This document shows, in pieces, positions 34,646 through 43,198 of a DNA stretch of 64,000 nucleotides. How positions within the stretch are numbered: position 1 is the stretch's first letter; the number at the start of each line of letters is the position of its first letter. A model generated the notes under the pieces. That model searched no databases. It saw only the letters and a program-made list of their open reading frames with translations, and was not told the DNA's origin. The translations under genes were made by a program, and so were the position numbers. The DNA lies in assembly GCA_032051265.1 (NCBI GenBank), contig DAMBYU010000008.1, forward strand, positions 115,738 through 179,737, read 5' to 3'. The stretch is from Dryocola sp032051265 (lineage in GTDB: Bacteria; Pseudomonadota; Gammaproteobacteria; Enterobacterales; Enterobacteriaceae).

Positions 34646-35379
34646 CAATCCGGTATCCGATGGGTCAGGGAGGTAAGGATTTGCTGGTTCAGTGCATTGA
34701 AATCAGAATCGAAGAGCCGTTCGGAGAAGCCGACGAAGAGAATGCTGCCCGGCAGTAATTCCACGTGGCGCTTATTCCAGTACGCAACCGGCGCTTTTTC
34801 AGTTTTGCCATCGGGATAAATTACCCAGGCGTAGCTGCGATCGGCCCCGCTCAGCGTATTTACCTCTTCCAGATACTCATCCACGCTGCGCCCGGCTACA
34901 AACGGCTTCACGCCCGGCGAACTCACCAGCCCCATCAGGGTGATGGTCGAGGGCTGCGGCCCGGCCCACAGGCTGTAATCCCCAAGCAGAGCGACATTAG
35001 AAAGTGGACGCACGCGCACCCAGTCCGGATCGAGATCGACAAACTGCCGCCCCGTTACTTTGATGGCCTGCAGCTGCTGGCGCAGACTGTTGATGGCTGC
35101 GGCATCATCTCCATCTTCCTGTGCGGCGAACCTGCTTAAGGTTGTTAACAGTTTCTGGTGCTGCTGTTCGGCCGCGGCAGTTGCCTGCCGCTCGCTAATG
35201 ACCGCTCCCGGCCACCAGGCACGGCTGAGCGCAGGCTGGGTAACTAAATCGGCGAGACGCTCAACGTTGGTTAAATTCTGCGGCGGCTGACGATTGCCGG
35301 GATAAATAGTCACATTCCCGGCTGCGTATGAGAGAGTGCTGCTAAGCGTTAATAACAGCGCAAGGGCTTTTATTTTCAT
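34645..35379 (-). CDS. yjbG: YjbG, capsule/exopolysaccharide biosynthesis GfcC-like protein
   Basis: A 244-residue periplasmic protein of the GfcC family (signal peptide about 1-19, cut after SYAAG). Related proteins resemble the ubiquitin-like domains of Wza-type polysaccharide exporters, and the segment LMGLVSSPGVKPFVAGRSVDEYLEEV (about 147-172) fits a SLBB-like beta-grasp. Start and stop overlap its neighbours (ATGA with yjbF, TGATG with yjbH), so the three genes form one translationally coupled unit. Confidence 0.9.
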   Translation of the reverse strand: MKIKALALLLTLSSTLSYAAGNVTIYPGNRQPPQNLTNVERLADLVTQPALSRAWWPGAVISERQATAAAEQQHQKLLTTLSRFAAQEDGDDAAAINSLRQQLQAIKVTGRQFVDLDPDWVRVRPLSNVALLGDYSLWAGPQPSTITLMGLVSSPGVKPFVAGRSVDEYLEEVNTLSGADRSYAWVIYPDGKTEKAPVAYWNKRHVELLPGSILFVGFSERLFDSDFNALNQQILTSLTHRIPD

Positions 35380-36014
35380 TCTTTTGCCGCCTTCAACAGA
35401 ACCGTAGTAATCGGCCAGTAGTCCGGGCCAAGGTATTGTTTTGACTGGCGGATCTGGCCTGCATCATCCACCCAGTAACGGTTGCTCCAGCTTGTGCCTG
35501 CGGCGGTAACCTCTTCATCAAGAATACGAACCGGCGTCACATTGCTGCCGACTTTTAGCGTGTCAGTGCCGCGCCAGGTAAACTTGGAGCGCGCCGTGGC
35601 CATCCGCGCCTGCTGGCGTTCGCTCCAGGCCATCTGCCGCGTCCAGCCTGCGCCGTCAATAATCTGGTTGACCTTCGCCAGCGGATCGTCGGCAAGGTTG
35701 GAGACCTGCTGGAGGTTGTCACCCAGGCCGACCGTCTTCACCACGCGTCCGTTCTGGGTGACGATCGTCGCCCGGTCCTGCGTCACCCACTTTTGTTGGC
35801 CGTTTTCGTCATACGCCAGTACCACAAATAGCTGCGGGCCGTTGTTAATGCTCATGTACTGGCTGGCGTAGCGCATATTCTGGATGTCGTCATCGGTAAG
35901 CTGCACGCCGTCGCTACCCACAATGCTGTGCCACAGCGAAGAGCCAAGGCCTTTGGTGGTGGCGGAACAAGCCTGAAGTAACAGGCAAACAAGAAGGATT
36001 GAAAGTCGCTGCAC
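35376..36014 (-). CDS. yjbF: YjbF lipoprotein of exopolysaccharide operon
   Basis: A 212-residue outer-membrane lipoprotein of the GfcB/YjbF family, the same length as E. coli YjbF. The lipobox is LLQACSAT, with the lipidated Cys at residue 16. The start is a GTG at 36014 (read as MQRLSILLVCLLLQAC). The open frame reaches another GTG at 36044, but that codon lies inside the stem of a hairpin and would give an unlikely longer signal peptide. A charged, all-beta body follows. yjbG starts within its stop codon. Confidence 0.88.
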   Translation of the reverse strand: MQRLSILLVCLLLQACSATTKGLGSSLWHSIVGSDGVQLTDDDIQNMRYASQYMSINNGPQLFVVLAYDENGQQKWVTQDRATIVTQNGRVVKTVGLGDNLQQVSNLADDPLAKVNQIIDGAGWTRQMAWSERQQARMATARSKFTWRGTDTLKVGSNVTPVRILDEEVTAAGTSWSNRYWVDDAGQIRQSKQYLGPDYWPITTVLLKAAKE

Positions 36015-36036
36015 GACGTGTCCCCGAAGGCTAAAT

Positions 36037-36057
36037 AACCACACCGAAGTGTGGTTA
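36037..36057 (-). terminator. UUCG-loop hairpin between yjbE and yjbF (partial terminator)
   Basis: Read on the minus strand, AACCACAC and GTGTGGTT form a perfect 8-bp stem around the very stable TTCG tetraloop, followed by ATTTAG. It lies 20 bases past the yjbE stop and 23 bases before the yjbF start. The T stretch is short, so read-through is likely; it would make yjbE the more abundant message. Confidence 0.65.
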
Positions 36058-36076
36058 GGGTTAAAGCACCGTGAAA

Positions 36077-36322
36077 TTACTGGGTGCTGGTCGTCGTGGT
36101 CGTGGTAGTCCCGGTATTAGAACCGTCGCCACCACCGGTTGCAGCAAGCGCCACCCCCACCGCTGACCCGACAGTGCTGGTACTGGTCGCAGTAGAACTC
36201 CCTGCGGACACAGAAGTGGCTTGCGCGCCAGCCGCTTCACCCACAGCAACCGGGTCAGCACTCGCCGCGCTGGCCGCTGCCAGCGTGAATATGGCTAAAG
36301 CGCCATAAATAACTTTTTTCAT
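36077..36322 (-). CDS. yjbE: YjbE, small secreted Thr/Ser/Ala-rich protein
   Basis: The first gene of yjbEFGH. The 81-residue precursor has a signal peptide (about 1-22, cut after ASA), then a Gly/Ala/Ser-rich stretch and a C-terminal run of threonines. E. coli YjbE has 80 residues and the same make-up. In E. coli the operon is induced by the Rcs phosphorelay and by osmotic stress. Its molecular role is unknown. Confidence 0.88.
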   Translation of the reverse strand: MKKVIYGALAIFTLAAASAASADPVAVGEAAGAQATSVSAGSSTATSTSTVGSAVGVALAATGGGDGSNTGTTTTTTTSTQ

Positions 36323-36643
36323 AACATTTTCCCTTCATTGAATGAATGGAGAGTTGCCCAAAAGAGTTTCAGGCGGGATCGAGTATACACAACAAGAGAT
36401 GACAATCAGGACGACAGGGAAATAGACAAGGAGTTTTAAGATAAGTGGAAAAAATAAGAAGTTTCACGTTATTCTTGAGAATTAAAAATCAATAAAAACA
36501 AGCAATTAATAGCGGTATAAATAAAAAATATGCTCTGACAAATCCGAAAATGACCCGGGTAAATTATCCGGTTAAAGATATTTTTAGGATTAACCTCAGC
36601 GGCAAGATTTGTGAATATAAGGGAGCAAGGAGAATAATCTCAT
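36323..36643 (-). promoter_or_regulatory. AT-rich upstream region of yjbEFGH
   Basis: About 320 non-coding bases, very AT-rich in the middle (36470-36610), between yjbE and the pgi terminator. Read on the minus strand, TGAGATTATTCTCC (36629-36642) resembles an RcsAB box (TAAGAATATTCCTA), which would fit Rcs control, but it is some 300 bases from the gene and the match is partial. Nothing else was recognised. Confidence 0.4.
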
Positions 36644-36673
36644 AAATAAGCCGGTATATTTACCGGCTTATTT
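36644..36673 (-). terminator. Terminator after pgi
   Basis: A perfect 13-bp stem (36644-36656 with 36661-36673), AAATAAGCCGGTA and its complement, around a 4-nt loop. The outer AAAT/ATTT pairs provide the T-rich tail on either strand. It lies 18 bases past the pgi stop. Confidence 0.85.
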
Positions 36674-36691
36674 CATTATGCGCTTAGCTTA

Positions 36692-38341
36692 TTACGCGCG
36701 CCAGGATTTATAACGGTTAATTAATCCGTTGGTGGAGCTGTCGTGGCTGCCGATCTGCTTATCGTCACCCAGTTCCGGCAGAATGCGGTTTGCCAGCTGT
36801 TTGCCCAGCTCAACGCCCCACTGGTCAAAGGTGAAGATATTCAGGATTGCGCCCTGGGTAAAGATCTTGTGCTCGTACAGCGCAATCAACGCGCCCAGGC
36901 TGAACGGCGTGATCTCACGCAGCAGGATAGAGTTGGTTGGACGGTTGCCTTCAAACACTTTGAATGGCACCACGTGTTCCAGCGTTTTCGGATCTTTACC
37001 CTGGTCTGCGTATTCCTGCTCAACCACCTCGCGGGATTTGCCGAACGCCAGCGCTTCAGTCTGTGCAAAGAAGTTAGACAGCAGCTTAGGATGATGATCG
37101 GAAAGCGGGTTGTGGGTAATGGCAGGCGCGATGAAATCGCAAGGAACCATTTTGGTGCCCTGGTGAATCAACTGATAAAACGCGTGCTGGCCGTTGGTTC
37201 CCGGCTCGCCCCAGATAATTGGGCCGGTCTGGTAATCAACAGCAACGCCGTTACGGTCAACGTATTTACCGTTGGATTCCATGTTGCCCTGCTGGAAGTA
37301 AGCGGCAAAGCGGTGCATGTACTGATCGTAAGGCAGGATCGCTTCGGTTTCTGCGCCGAAGAAGTTGTTGTACCAGATACCAATCAGCGCCAGCAGTACC
37401 GGCAGGTTCTGCTCAGCCGGGGTATTTGCGAAGTGATTATCCATCGCGTGCGCGCCGCTTAGCAGCTCAACAAAGTTGTCGTAGCCGACGGACAGAATGA
37501 TAGAGAGACCAATCGCGGACCACAGGGAGTAACGGCCGCCAACCCAGTCCCAGAATTCGAACATGTTCGCAGTATCGATACCGAACTCGCCAACCGCTTT
37601 CGCGTTGGTGGAGAGCGCTGCGAAATGTTTTGCTACGTGTTTGTTGTCACCGGCGGTTTTCAGGAACCAGTCACGCGCGCTGTGGGCGTTGGTCATGGTT
37701 TCTTGCGTGGTGAAGGTTTTGGAGGCGACCAGGAACAGCGTGGTTTCTGGATCAACATTCTTCAGCACTTCGGCAATGTGAGTACCGTCAACGTTGGAAA
37801 CAAAGTGCATATTCAGATGGTTTTTGTACGGGCGTAGCGCTTCAGTCACCATGAACGGACCAAGGTCGGAGCCGCCGATACCAATGTTCACAACGTCAGT
37901 AATCGCTTTACCTGTATACCCCTTCCAGCTGCCGCTGATAATGCTTTCAGAGAAAGTTTTCATCTTCTCAAGCACGGCGTTTACTTCCGGCATCACATCT
38001 TTGCCGTCAACCATGATTGGGGTATTGCTACGGTTACGCAGGGCTACGTGCAGCACGGCGCGGTCTTCGGTACGGTTGATTTTCTCACCGGAGAACATCG
38101 ATTTGATGGCCCCCTGCAGATCGGTCTCTTTTGCCAGCGCCTGCAGCTTAGCGAGGGTTTCCGCTGTGATGCGGTTTTTGGAATAATCCACCAGCATTAA
38201 ATCATCAAACGTGGCAGAAAACTTACCGAAACGATCGGCATCCTGCGCGAAAAGCTCGGCAATAGTGACATCTTTCATTTCGTCAAAATGCACCTGTAAA
38301 GCCTGCCATGCTGCAGTCTGCGTTGGGTTGATATTTTTCAT
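36692..38341 (-). CDS. pgi: Glucose-6-phosphate isomerase
   Basis: Pgi interconverts glucose-6-phosphate and fructose-6-phosphate in glycolysis. The 549 residues equal the E. coli enzyme. Family signatures are GIGGSDLGPFMVTEAL (about 150-165), the catalytic-loop GEPGTNGQHAFYQLIHQG with the active-site His, and the C-terminal GALIALYEHKIFTQG...FDQWGVELGK. It is a single-gene unit with its own terminator, divergent from lysC. Confidence 0.98.
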   Translation of the reverse strand: MKNINPTQTAAWQALQVHFDEMKDVTIAELFAQDADRFGKFSATFDDLMLVDYSKNRITAETLAKLQALAKETDLQGAIKSMFSGEKINRTEDRAVLHVALRNRSNTPIMVDGKDVMPEVNAVLEKMKTFSESIISGSWKGYTGKAITDVVNIGIGGSDLGPFMVTEALRPYKNHLNMHFVSNVDGTHIAEVLKNVDPETTLFLVASKTFTTQETMTNAHSARDWFLKTAGDNKHVAKHFAALSTNAKAVGEFGIDTANMFEFWDWVGGRYSLWSAIGLSIILSVGYDNFVELLSGAHAMDNHFANTPAEQNLPVLLALIGIWYNNFFGAETEAILPYDQYMHRFAAYFQQGNMESNGKYVDRNGVAVDYQTGPIIWGEPGTNGQHAFYQLIHQGTKMVPCDFIAPAITHNPLSDHHPKLLSNFFAQTEALAFGKSREVVEQEYADQGKDPKTLEHVVPFKVFEGNRPTNSILLREITPFSLGALIALYEHKIFTQGAILNIFTFDQWGVELGKQLANRILPELGDDKQIGSHDSSTNGLINRYKSWRA

Positions 38342-38505
38342 AGCGTTACCCTTTTGATTTGAGAATTGTTACTGCGGTCAATTGTATATCTCCCGACGGG
38401 TTTTGTGATGGTTTTTATGCGCGTGAATAATCCGCACCTTCTAATCATTGACAATAGAGGCGTAACATTTTATTTGTATGGGGCTACTTGCTCCTCACGG
38501 AGCAA

Positions 38506-38693
38506 GCCAGAAGAGGCGCGTCGCCCAGGTAGTGTGTTTGAGGAGCCATTCCACAGACGGCACACGAGGGGGAGCGACGCCGAGGTAAGGCACACCGGCA
38601 ACGTGCTTTATCGGCTACAGGGGCTGAATCCCCTGGGTTGTCACCAGAAACGTTCGGCAGTCGGACGTTTCGCAAGGTGGGGCGCTTCTGGGT
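38506..38693 (+). promoter_or_regulatory. Lysine riboswitch (L box) upstream of lysC
   Basis: The lysC leader holds the conserved lysine aptamer: P1 arms CCAGAAG (38507-38513) and CTTCTGG (38686-38692), the L-box core AGAGGCGCG...CCCAGGTAGT, the GCCGAGGTAA segment, GGGGCTGAATCCCCTGGGTTG and CACCAGAAACGTTCGGCAGT. Lysine binding is expected to hide the lysC ribosome site and promote mRNA cleavage or termination. A smaller hairpin (TTGCTCC/GGAGCAA, 38489-38506) precedes it. The distance from aptamer to start codon is about 110 bases. Confidence 0.93.
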
Positions 38694-38804
38694 GTATCCG
38701 TAGTTCAGAACCTCTTTTCTACGTCTGCCCCGTTTCCCGCTCTTCCCTTGTGCCAAGGCTGAAAATTTATCGCCATAAGAATGGCCCCCTGACACGAGGT
38801 AGTT

Positions 38805-40166
38805 ATGACTCACGCCTTCCCACAGCTCGTCGTTGCCAAATTTGGCGGCACCAGCGTCGCTGATTTCGACGCCATGAACCGCAGCGCCGACGTTGTACTC
38901 TCTGATGAAAATGTTCGCCTGGTGGTCCTTTCCGCTTCTGCGGGCGTCACCAATTTGCTGGTCGCGCTGGCCGCAGGGCTGGAAGCAACAGAACGTTTCG
39001 TGAAGCTCGATGCCCTTCGCAAAATTCAATACGACATCGTTGAGCGCCTGGCTAATCCACAGGTCATCCGCGAAGAAATTGAACGCCTGCTCGAAAACAT
39101 CACCACGCTTGCAGAAGCAGCCTCGCTTGCTACTTCTGCCGCCCTGACCGACGAACTGGTTAGCCACGGCGAACTGATGTCCACCCTGCTGTTTGTCGAG
39201 ATTATGCGTGAGCGTAGCGTAGATACACAGTGGTTCGATATTCGCAAAATTATGCGCACCAATGACCGCTTTGGCCGTGCCGAGCCGGATGTTGCAGCGC
39301 TGGCAGAGCTGGCGGAGCTGCAGTTGCAGCCGCGACTGGCGCAGTCAATCGTAGTCACCCAGGGCTTTATCGGCAGCGAAGAAAAAGGCCGCACGACGAC
39401 GCTTGGCCGCGGCGGCAGCGACTACACCGCCGCTCTGCTGGGCGAAGCGCTGCATGCAAGCCGCGTGGATATCTGGACGGACGTGCCGGGCATTTACACC
39501 ACCGATCCACGCGTGGTGCCGACCGCAAAACGCATCGACAAAATTGGCTTTGAAGAAGCCGCCGAGATGGCGACGTTCGGCGCGAAAGTGCTGCATCCTG
39601 CCACTTTGCTGCCAGCGGTACGCTGTGAGATCCCGGTGTTTGTTGGCTCCAGCAAAGATCCAAAAGCGGGCGGCACGCTGGTCTGCGGCGAAACGGATAA
39701 CCCGCCGCTGTTCCGTGCTATTGCCCTGCGCCGTAAACAAACCCTGCTGACGCTGCACAGCCTCAGCATGCTGCACTCGCGCGGCTTCCTGGCCGAAGTA
39801 TTCAGCATCCTGGCGCGGCATAATATTTCCGTCGATCTGATCACTACTTCTGAAGTGAACGTGGCGCTGACGCTGGATACCACCGGATCAACCTCCACCG
39901 ACGACAACCTGCTGACCACCTCGTTACTCACGGAGCTCTCTTCCCTGTGCCGTGTGGAAGTGGAAGAGGATCTCGCGCTGGTTGCGATTATCGGCAACCA
40001 GCTCTCTCAGGCCTGCGGCGTGGGCAAAGAGGTGTTTGGCGTGCTGGACCCGTTTAATATCCGCATGATTTGCTATGGCGCGTCCAGCTATAACCTGTGC
40101 TTCCTGGTGCCGGGCAGTGACGCCGAGCAGGTTGTGCAGAAACTGCATCACAATCTGTTTGAATAA
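38805..40166 (+). CDS. lysC: Lysine-sensitive aspartokinase III
   Basis: LysC phosphorylates aspartate, the first step towards lysine, methionine and threonine, and is inhibited by lysine. An N-terminal kinase domain (VAKFGGTSVADFDAMNRSADVV; TTLGRGGSDYTAALL; TDVPGIYTTDPR) is followed by two ACT domains (about 315-453), including the lysine-sensing MLHSRGFLAEVFSILARHNISVDLITTSE. At 453 residues it has a four-residue N-terminal extension relative to the E. coli protein. Expression is set by the lysine riboswitch. A terminator follows 27 bases later. Confidence 0.97.
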   Translation: MTHAFPQLVVAKFGGTSVADFDAMNRSADVVLSDENVRLVVLSASAGVTNLLVALAAGLEATERFVKLDALRKIQYDIVERLANPQVIREEIERLLENITTLAEAASLATSAALTDELVSHGELMSTLLFVEIMRERSVDTQWFDIRKIMRTNDRFGRAEPDVAALAELAELQLQPRLAQSIVVTQGFIGSEEKGRTTTLGRGGSDYTAALLGEALHASRVDIWTDVPGIYTTDPRVVPTAKRIDKIGFEEAAEMATFGAKVLHPATLLPAVRCEIPVFVGSSKDPKAGGTLVCGETDNPPLFRAIALRRKQTLLTLHSLSMLHSRGFLAEVFSILARHNISVDLITTSEVNVALTLDTTGSTSTDDNLLTTSLLTELSSLCRVEVEEDLALVAIIGNQLSQACGVGKEVFGVLDPFNIRMICYGASSYNLCFLVPGSDAEQVVQKLHHNLFE

Positions 40167-40193
40167 AATTTCCACCCGTGCGATGAATACCAG

Positions 40194-40220
40194 ATGCCGG
40201 GCTCGATCCCGGCATTTTTA
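40194..40220 (+). terminator. Terminator after lysC
   Basis: A perfect 8-bp stem (ATGCCGGG with CCCGGCAT), a 6-nt loop and five T residues between lysC and panS. Confidence 0.9.
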
Positions 40221-40261
40221 TAACCAGAAACAACACAACAAACACTTGCAAGGATCCAGTT

Positions 40262-41209
40262 ATGCTCGCGACATTAACCCGGCTCTTCCCGCTCTGGGCA
40301 GTGCTGCTGTCTGTACTCGCTTATTACACTCCCGGCACGTTCACCCCCATCGGCCCGTGGGTCAGCACGCTTTTGATGCTGATTATGTTCGGCATGGGTG
40401 TGCACCTGCGTATAGATGATTTCAAACGCGTGCTTTCACGCCCGGCTCCCGTTGCGGCAGGCACATTTCTTCATTATCTGATTATGCCGCTGGCCGCCTG
40501 GGCGCTGGCGAAGCTGTTCCATATGCCGCCCGATCTGTCTGCCGGCATGGTGCTGGTGGGCAGCGTGGCAAGCGGTACAGCTTCAAACGTGATGATCTAC
40601 CTGGCCAAAGGCGATGTCGCGCTCTCGGTGACAATCTCTTCCGTCTCAACGCTGGTCGGTGTGTTCGCCACGCCGCTGCTGACAAGGCTTTATGTCGATG
40701 CGGATATCAAAGTGGACGTGATGGGTATGCTGGTGAGCATTCTGCAAATCGTGGTAATCCCCATCGGGCTTGGTTTGATCATTCATCACCTTTTCCCGCG
40801 CCTTGTGAAACGGGTAGAGCCTTATCTGCCAGCGTTTTCAATGGTCTGTATCCTGGCGATTATCAGCGCCGTGGTCGCCGGTAGCGCTGGCAATATTGCC
40901 TCCGTAGGCCTGATGGTTATCGTCGCCGTGATTCTGCATAACGGTATTGGACTACTGAGCGGTTACTGGGGCGGGCGCCTGTTTGGGTTCGATGAATCAA
41001 CCTGCCGTACGCTGGCCATCGAGGTGGGAATGCAAAACTCCGGTCTTGCCGCTACGCTCGGCAAGATTTACTTCTCGCCTCTGGCTGCTCTGCCGGGCGC
41101 GCTGTTCTCCGTCTGGCACAATCTTTCCGGTTCATTGCTGGCGGGCTACTGGTCCGGTAAGCCGATTGATGAGAAAAAAGAGGAACGTTTGAAAAAACGT
41201 CGTGCCTGA
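40262..41209 (+). CDS. panS: Bile acid:sodium symporter family transporter, PanS-type
   Basis: A 315-residue inner-membrane protein with about ten helices of the BASS family. In Salmonella the gene in this neighbourhood, panS, encodes a carrier that imports ketopantoate, a precursor of coenzyme A. The sodium-site crossing motifs of the family are seen as GSVASGTASNVMIYLAKGDVALSV and EVGMQNSGLAATLG. It has its own ribosome site (AAGGA) and follows a terminator, so it is a separate unit. The substrate is inferred from orthology; E. coli K-12 lacks the gene here. Confidence 0.78.
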   Translation: MLATLTRLFPLWAVLLSVLAYYTPGTFTPIGPWVSTLLMLIMFGMGVHLRIDDFKRVLSRPAPVAAGTFLHYLIMPLAAWALAKLFHMPPDLSAGMVLVGSVASGTASNVMIYLAKGDVALSVTISSVSTLVGVFATPLLTRLYVDADIKVDVMGMLVSILQIVVIPIGLGLIIHHLFPRLVKRVEPYLPAFSMVCILAIISAVVAGSAGNIASVGLMVIVAVILHNGIGLLSGYWGGRLFGFDESTCRTLAIEVGMQNSGLAATLGKIYFSPLAALPGALFSVWHNLSGSLLAGYWSGKPIDEKKEERLKKRRA

Positions 41210-41242
41210 AACTCCACTGCCACCTGTTGACATCACATCCAG

Positions 41243-41276
41243 TCTCACTTTGACAAGATCCTCTATCAAAGTGAGA
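41243..41276 (+). terminator. Long inverted repeat after panS
   Basis: Perfect 11-bp arms, TCTCACTTTGA (41243-41253) and TCAAAGTGAGA (41266-41276), with a 12-nt loop, 34 bases past the panS stop and followed by a pyrimidine-rich stretch (TTCTCCCTTCTG). It may end panS transcription, though the tail is not a pure T run; an operator is the other possibility. Confidence 0.5.
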
Positions 41277-41342
41277 TTCTCCCTTCTGCAATCCCTCTCT
41301 TCCTGAACGCTCCTTTTCATTTGCAGGCAGGCTTCTGCGTGC

Positions 41343-41362
41343 ATGCTCACATATGTGAGCAT
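41343..41362. promoter_or_regulatory. Perfect 20-bp palindrome upstream of the MFS gene
   Basis: ATGCTCACATATGTGAGCAT is a perfect palindrome 82 bases before the start codon of the MFS transporter. Its size and symmetry suit a dimeric repressor, and the GCTCACA/TGTGAGC halves look like LacI- or GntR-type sites. An overlapping CATAAT (41360-41365) could be a -10 element. No regulator gene adjoins it. Confidence 0.55.
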
Positions 41363-41444
41363 AATTCGTACTAATAACGCTCATAAAAACAGCAGCGGTA
41401 CAACTTGTGCTTGATTGGGCAGGACACTACAAAAGGAGAAGACA

Positions 41445-43106
41445 ATGAATGTCGATAACCCGTTACCTTCCTCTACCCCTCAGGCTTATGCTAAATCCGG
41501 TTTCTTCAGCAAATCGCGTATCATTGCCAAACCCGGTTTTAACCGCTGGCTGGTTCCTCCGGCGGCCCTGGCGATTCATCTCTGTATCGGTATGGCTTAT
41601 GGTTTTTCGGTGTTCTGGCTGCCGCTGTCCAGGGCACTCGGTGTGACCACCCCACTTACTTGTCCGGCAGAGATGTCGCTCTGGGGACAACTCACCACGA
41701 CAACCTGCGACTGGAAAATTTCCCTTCTCGGTTGGACTTACACGTTATTTTTCATTTTCCTGGGCTGCTCAGCGGCATTGTGGGGAAACTGGCTGGAAAA
41801 GGCCGGCCCGCGCAAAGTTGGCGTCGTTTCCGCATGCTGCTGGTGCGGTGGACTGCTTATCTCAACGCTCGGCGTCTATTTCCACCAGCTCTGGATGCTA
41901 TGGCTGGGTTCAGGCGTTATTGGCGGTATTGGCCTTGGGCTTGGATATATCTCCCCCGTTTCTACGCTGATCCGCTGGTTTCCCGATAAGCGAGGGATGG
42001 CGACAGGCATGGCAATTATGGGATTTGGCGGTGGAGCTATGGTGGGTGCGCCGCTGGCCGCCCGCCTGATGGTCTGGTTCGGCGATGAGCATAGCGTGGG
42101 AGTCTGGCAGAGCTTTCTGACGCTTGCCATCATCTACTTTATTTTCATGATGGCAGGCGCGCTGGCTTACCGTATTCCACCTATAGGCTGGTATCCGCAG
42201 GCCATGAAAGCCGCTCAGCCAGCAGGGAAAGCGACGCCTTTACAGCATGAGATTCATGTCAGCAAGGCCTGCCGGACACCGCAGTTCTGGCTGGTATGGG
42301 CGGTACTTTGCCTGAATGTTTCGGCGGGGATCGGCATAATCGGCATGGCTTCTCCGCTGCTACAGGAAGTATTTGCCGGCAAACTGCTCGGCACCAGCCA
42401 AACGTTCACTGAACTCACACCCCCACAGCTGGCGCAAATAGCCACGATTGCTGCAGGATTCACCGGTTTGCTAAGTTTATTCAATATAGGTGGGCGCTTT
42501 TTCTGGTCGTCGCTTTCTGACCGTATCGGACGCAAGGCGACCTTTACCCTGTTCTTCCTGCTTGGGCTGGCGTTGTACAGCAGCGTACCGTCGCTTGGGC
42601 AGGGCCATCACCTGACGTTTTTTGTCATCGCTTTTTGCATCATCATTTCCATGTACGGCGGCGGTTTTGCGGCGGTTCCGGCTTACCTTGCGGATTTGTT
42701 TGGTACGCAAATGGTGGGGGCCATTCACGGCCGCTTGCTGACGGCCTGGTCAGCCGCAGGCATTCTGGGGCCGGTACTCGTGAATTATTTGCGTGAATAT
42801 CAACTTGGTCAGGGTGTTCCACAGGCCCAGGTCTATAACATCACGCTCTATATTCTGGCGGGTCTGCTGGTTATGGGGCTGATTTGTAATCTGCTGATTC
42901 GGCCGGTGGACAGCAAATATCATATGAGTGAAGCGGAGCTACGCCAGGCTCGCGCCCTGTATAAAGCCAATCCCAACGCTCAGCTGACATGGCAGGCAAA
43001 CAGCGCCAGCAAACCCTTGACGCTGCTTGCATGGCTCTGCGTCGGGTTGCCGCTGACATGGGGCGCCAGGATAACGCTGCAGCAGGCCTGGCAAATTTTT
43101 GGCTAG
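41445..43106 (+). CDS. Large OFA-family MFS transporter
   Basis: A 553-residue major facilitator protein of the oxalate/formate antiporter type. The ATG at 41445 follows AAAGGAGAA. A soluble N-terminal tail (about 1-35) precedes helix 1 (VPPAALAIHLCIGMAYGFSVFWLPLSRALG). An extra loop with two cysteines (TCPAEMSLWGQLTTTTCDW, about 74-92) separates helices 1 and 2. The family blocks GSGVIGGIGLGLGYISPVSTLIRWFPDKRGMATG and FNIGGRFFWSSLSDRIGRKATF are clear. An extra membrane segment closes the C-terminus (about 523-550). Usual relatives have 400-430 residues. The substrate is unknown; a small monocarboxylate or oxalate-like acid is a guess. Confidence 0.8.
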   Translation: MNVDNPLPSSTPQAYAKSGFFSKSRIIAKPGFNRWLVPPAALAIHLCIGMAYGFSVFWLPLSRALGVTTPLTCPAEMSLWGQLTTTTCDWKISLLGWTYTLFFIFLGCSAALWGNWLEKAGPRKVGVVSACCWCGGLLISTLGVYFHQLWMLWLGSGVIGGIGLGLGYISPVSTLIRWFPDKRGMATGMAIMGFGGGAMVGAPLAARLMVWFGDEHSVGVWQSFLTLAIIYFIFMMAGALAYRIPPIGWYPQAMKAAQPAGKATPLQHEIHVSKACRTPQFWLVWAVLCLNVSAGIGIIGMASPLLQEVFAGKLLGTSQTFTELTPPQLAQIATIAAGFTGLLSLFNIGGRFFWSSLSDRIGRKATFTLFFLLGLALYSSVPSLGQGHHLTFFVIAFCIIISMYGGGFAAVPAYLADLFGTQMVGAIHGRLLTAWSAAGILGPVLVNYLREYQLGQGVPQAQVYNITLYILAGLLVMGLICNLLIRPVDSKYHMSEAELRQARALYKANPNAQLTWQANSASKPLTLLAWLCVGLPLTWGARITLQQAWQIFG

Positions 43107-43198
43107 CGTCGCGCCGTCAATTATACCAGGTGAATAGTTACTGAGATGGCGGGAGCTTTGCTTTACACTGAGGATCCTTTCCTTACGAGGTCGCAACG

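Noticed and set aside
36743..37462. 239-codon open frame antisense to pgi
   Set aside because: Complementary shadow of pgi with no domain or start signal.
38366..38863. 165-codon open frame across the lysC leader
   Set aside because: The region is the lysine riboswitch; the frame runs through its structured parts and into lysC.
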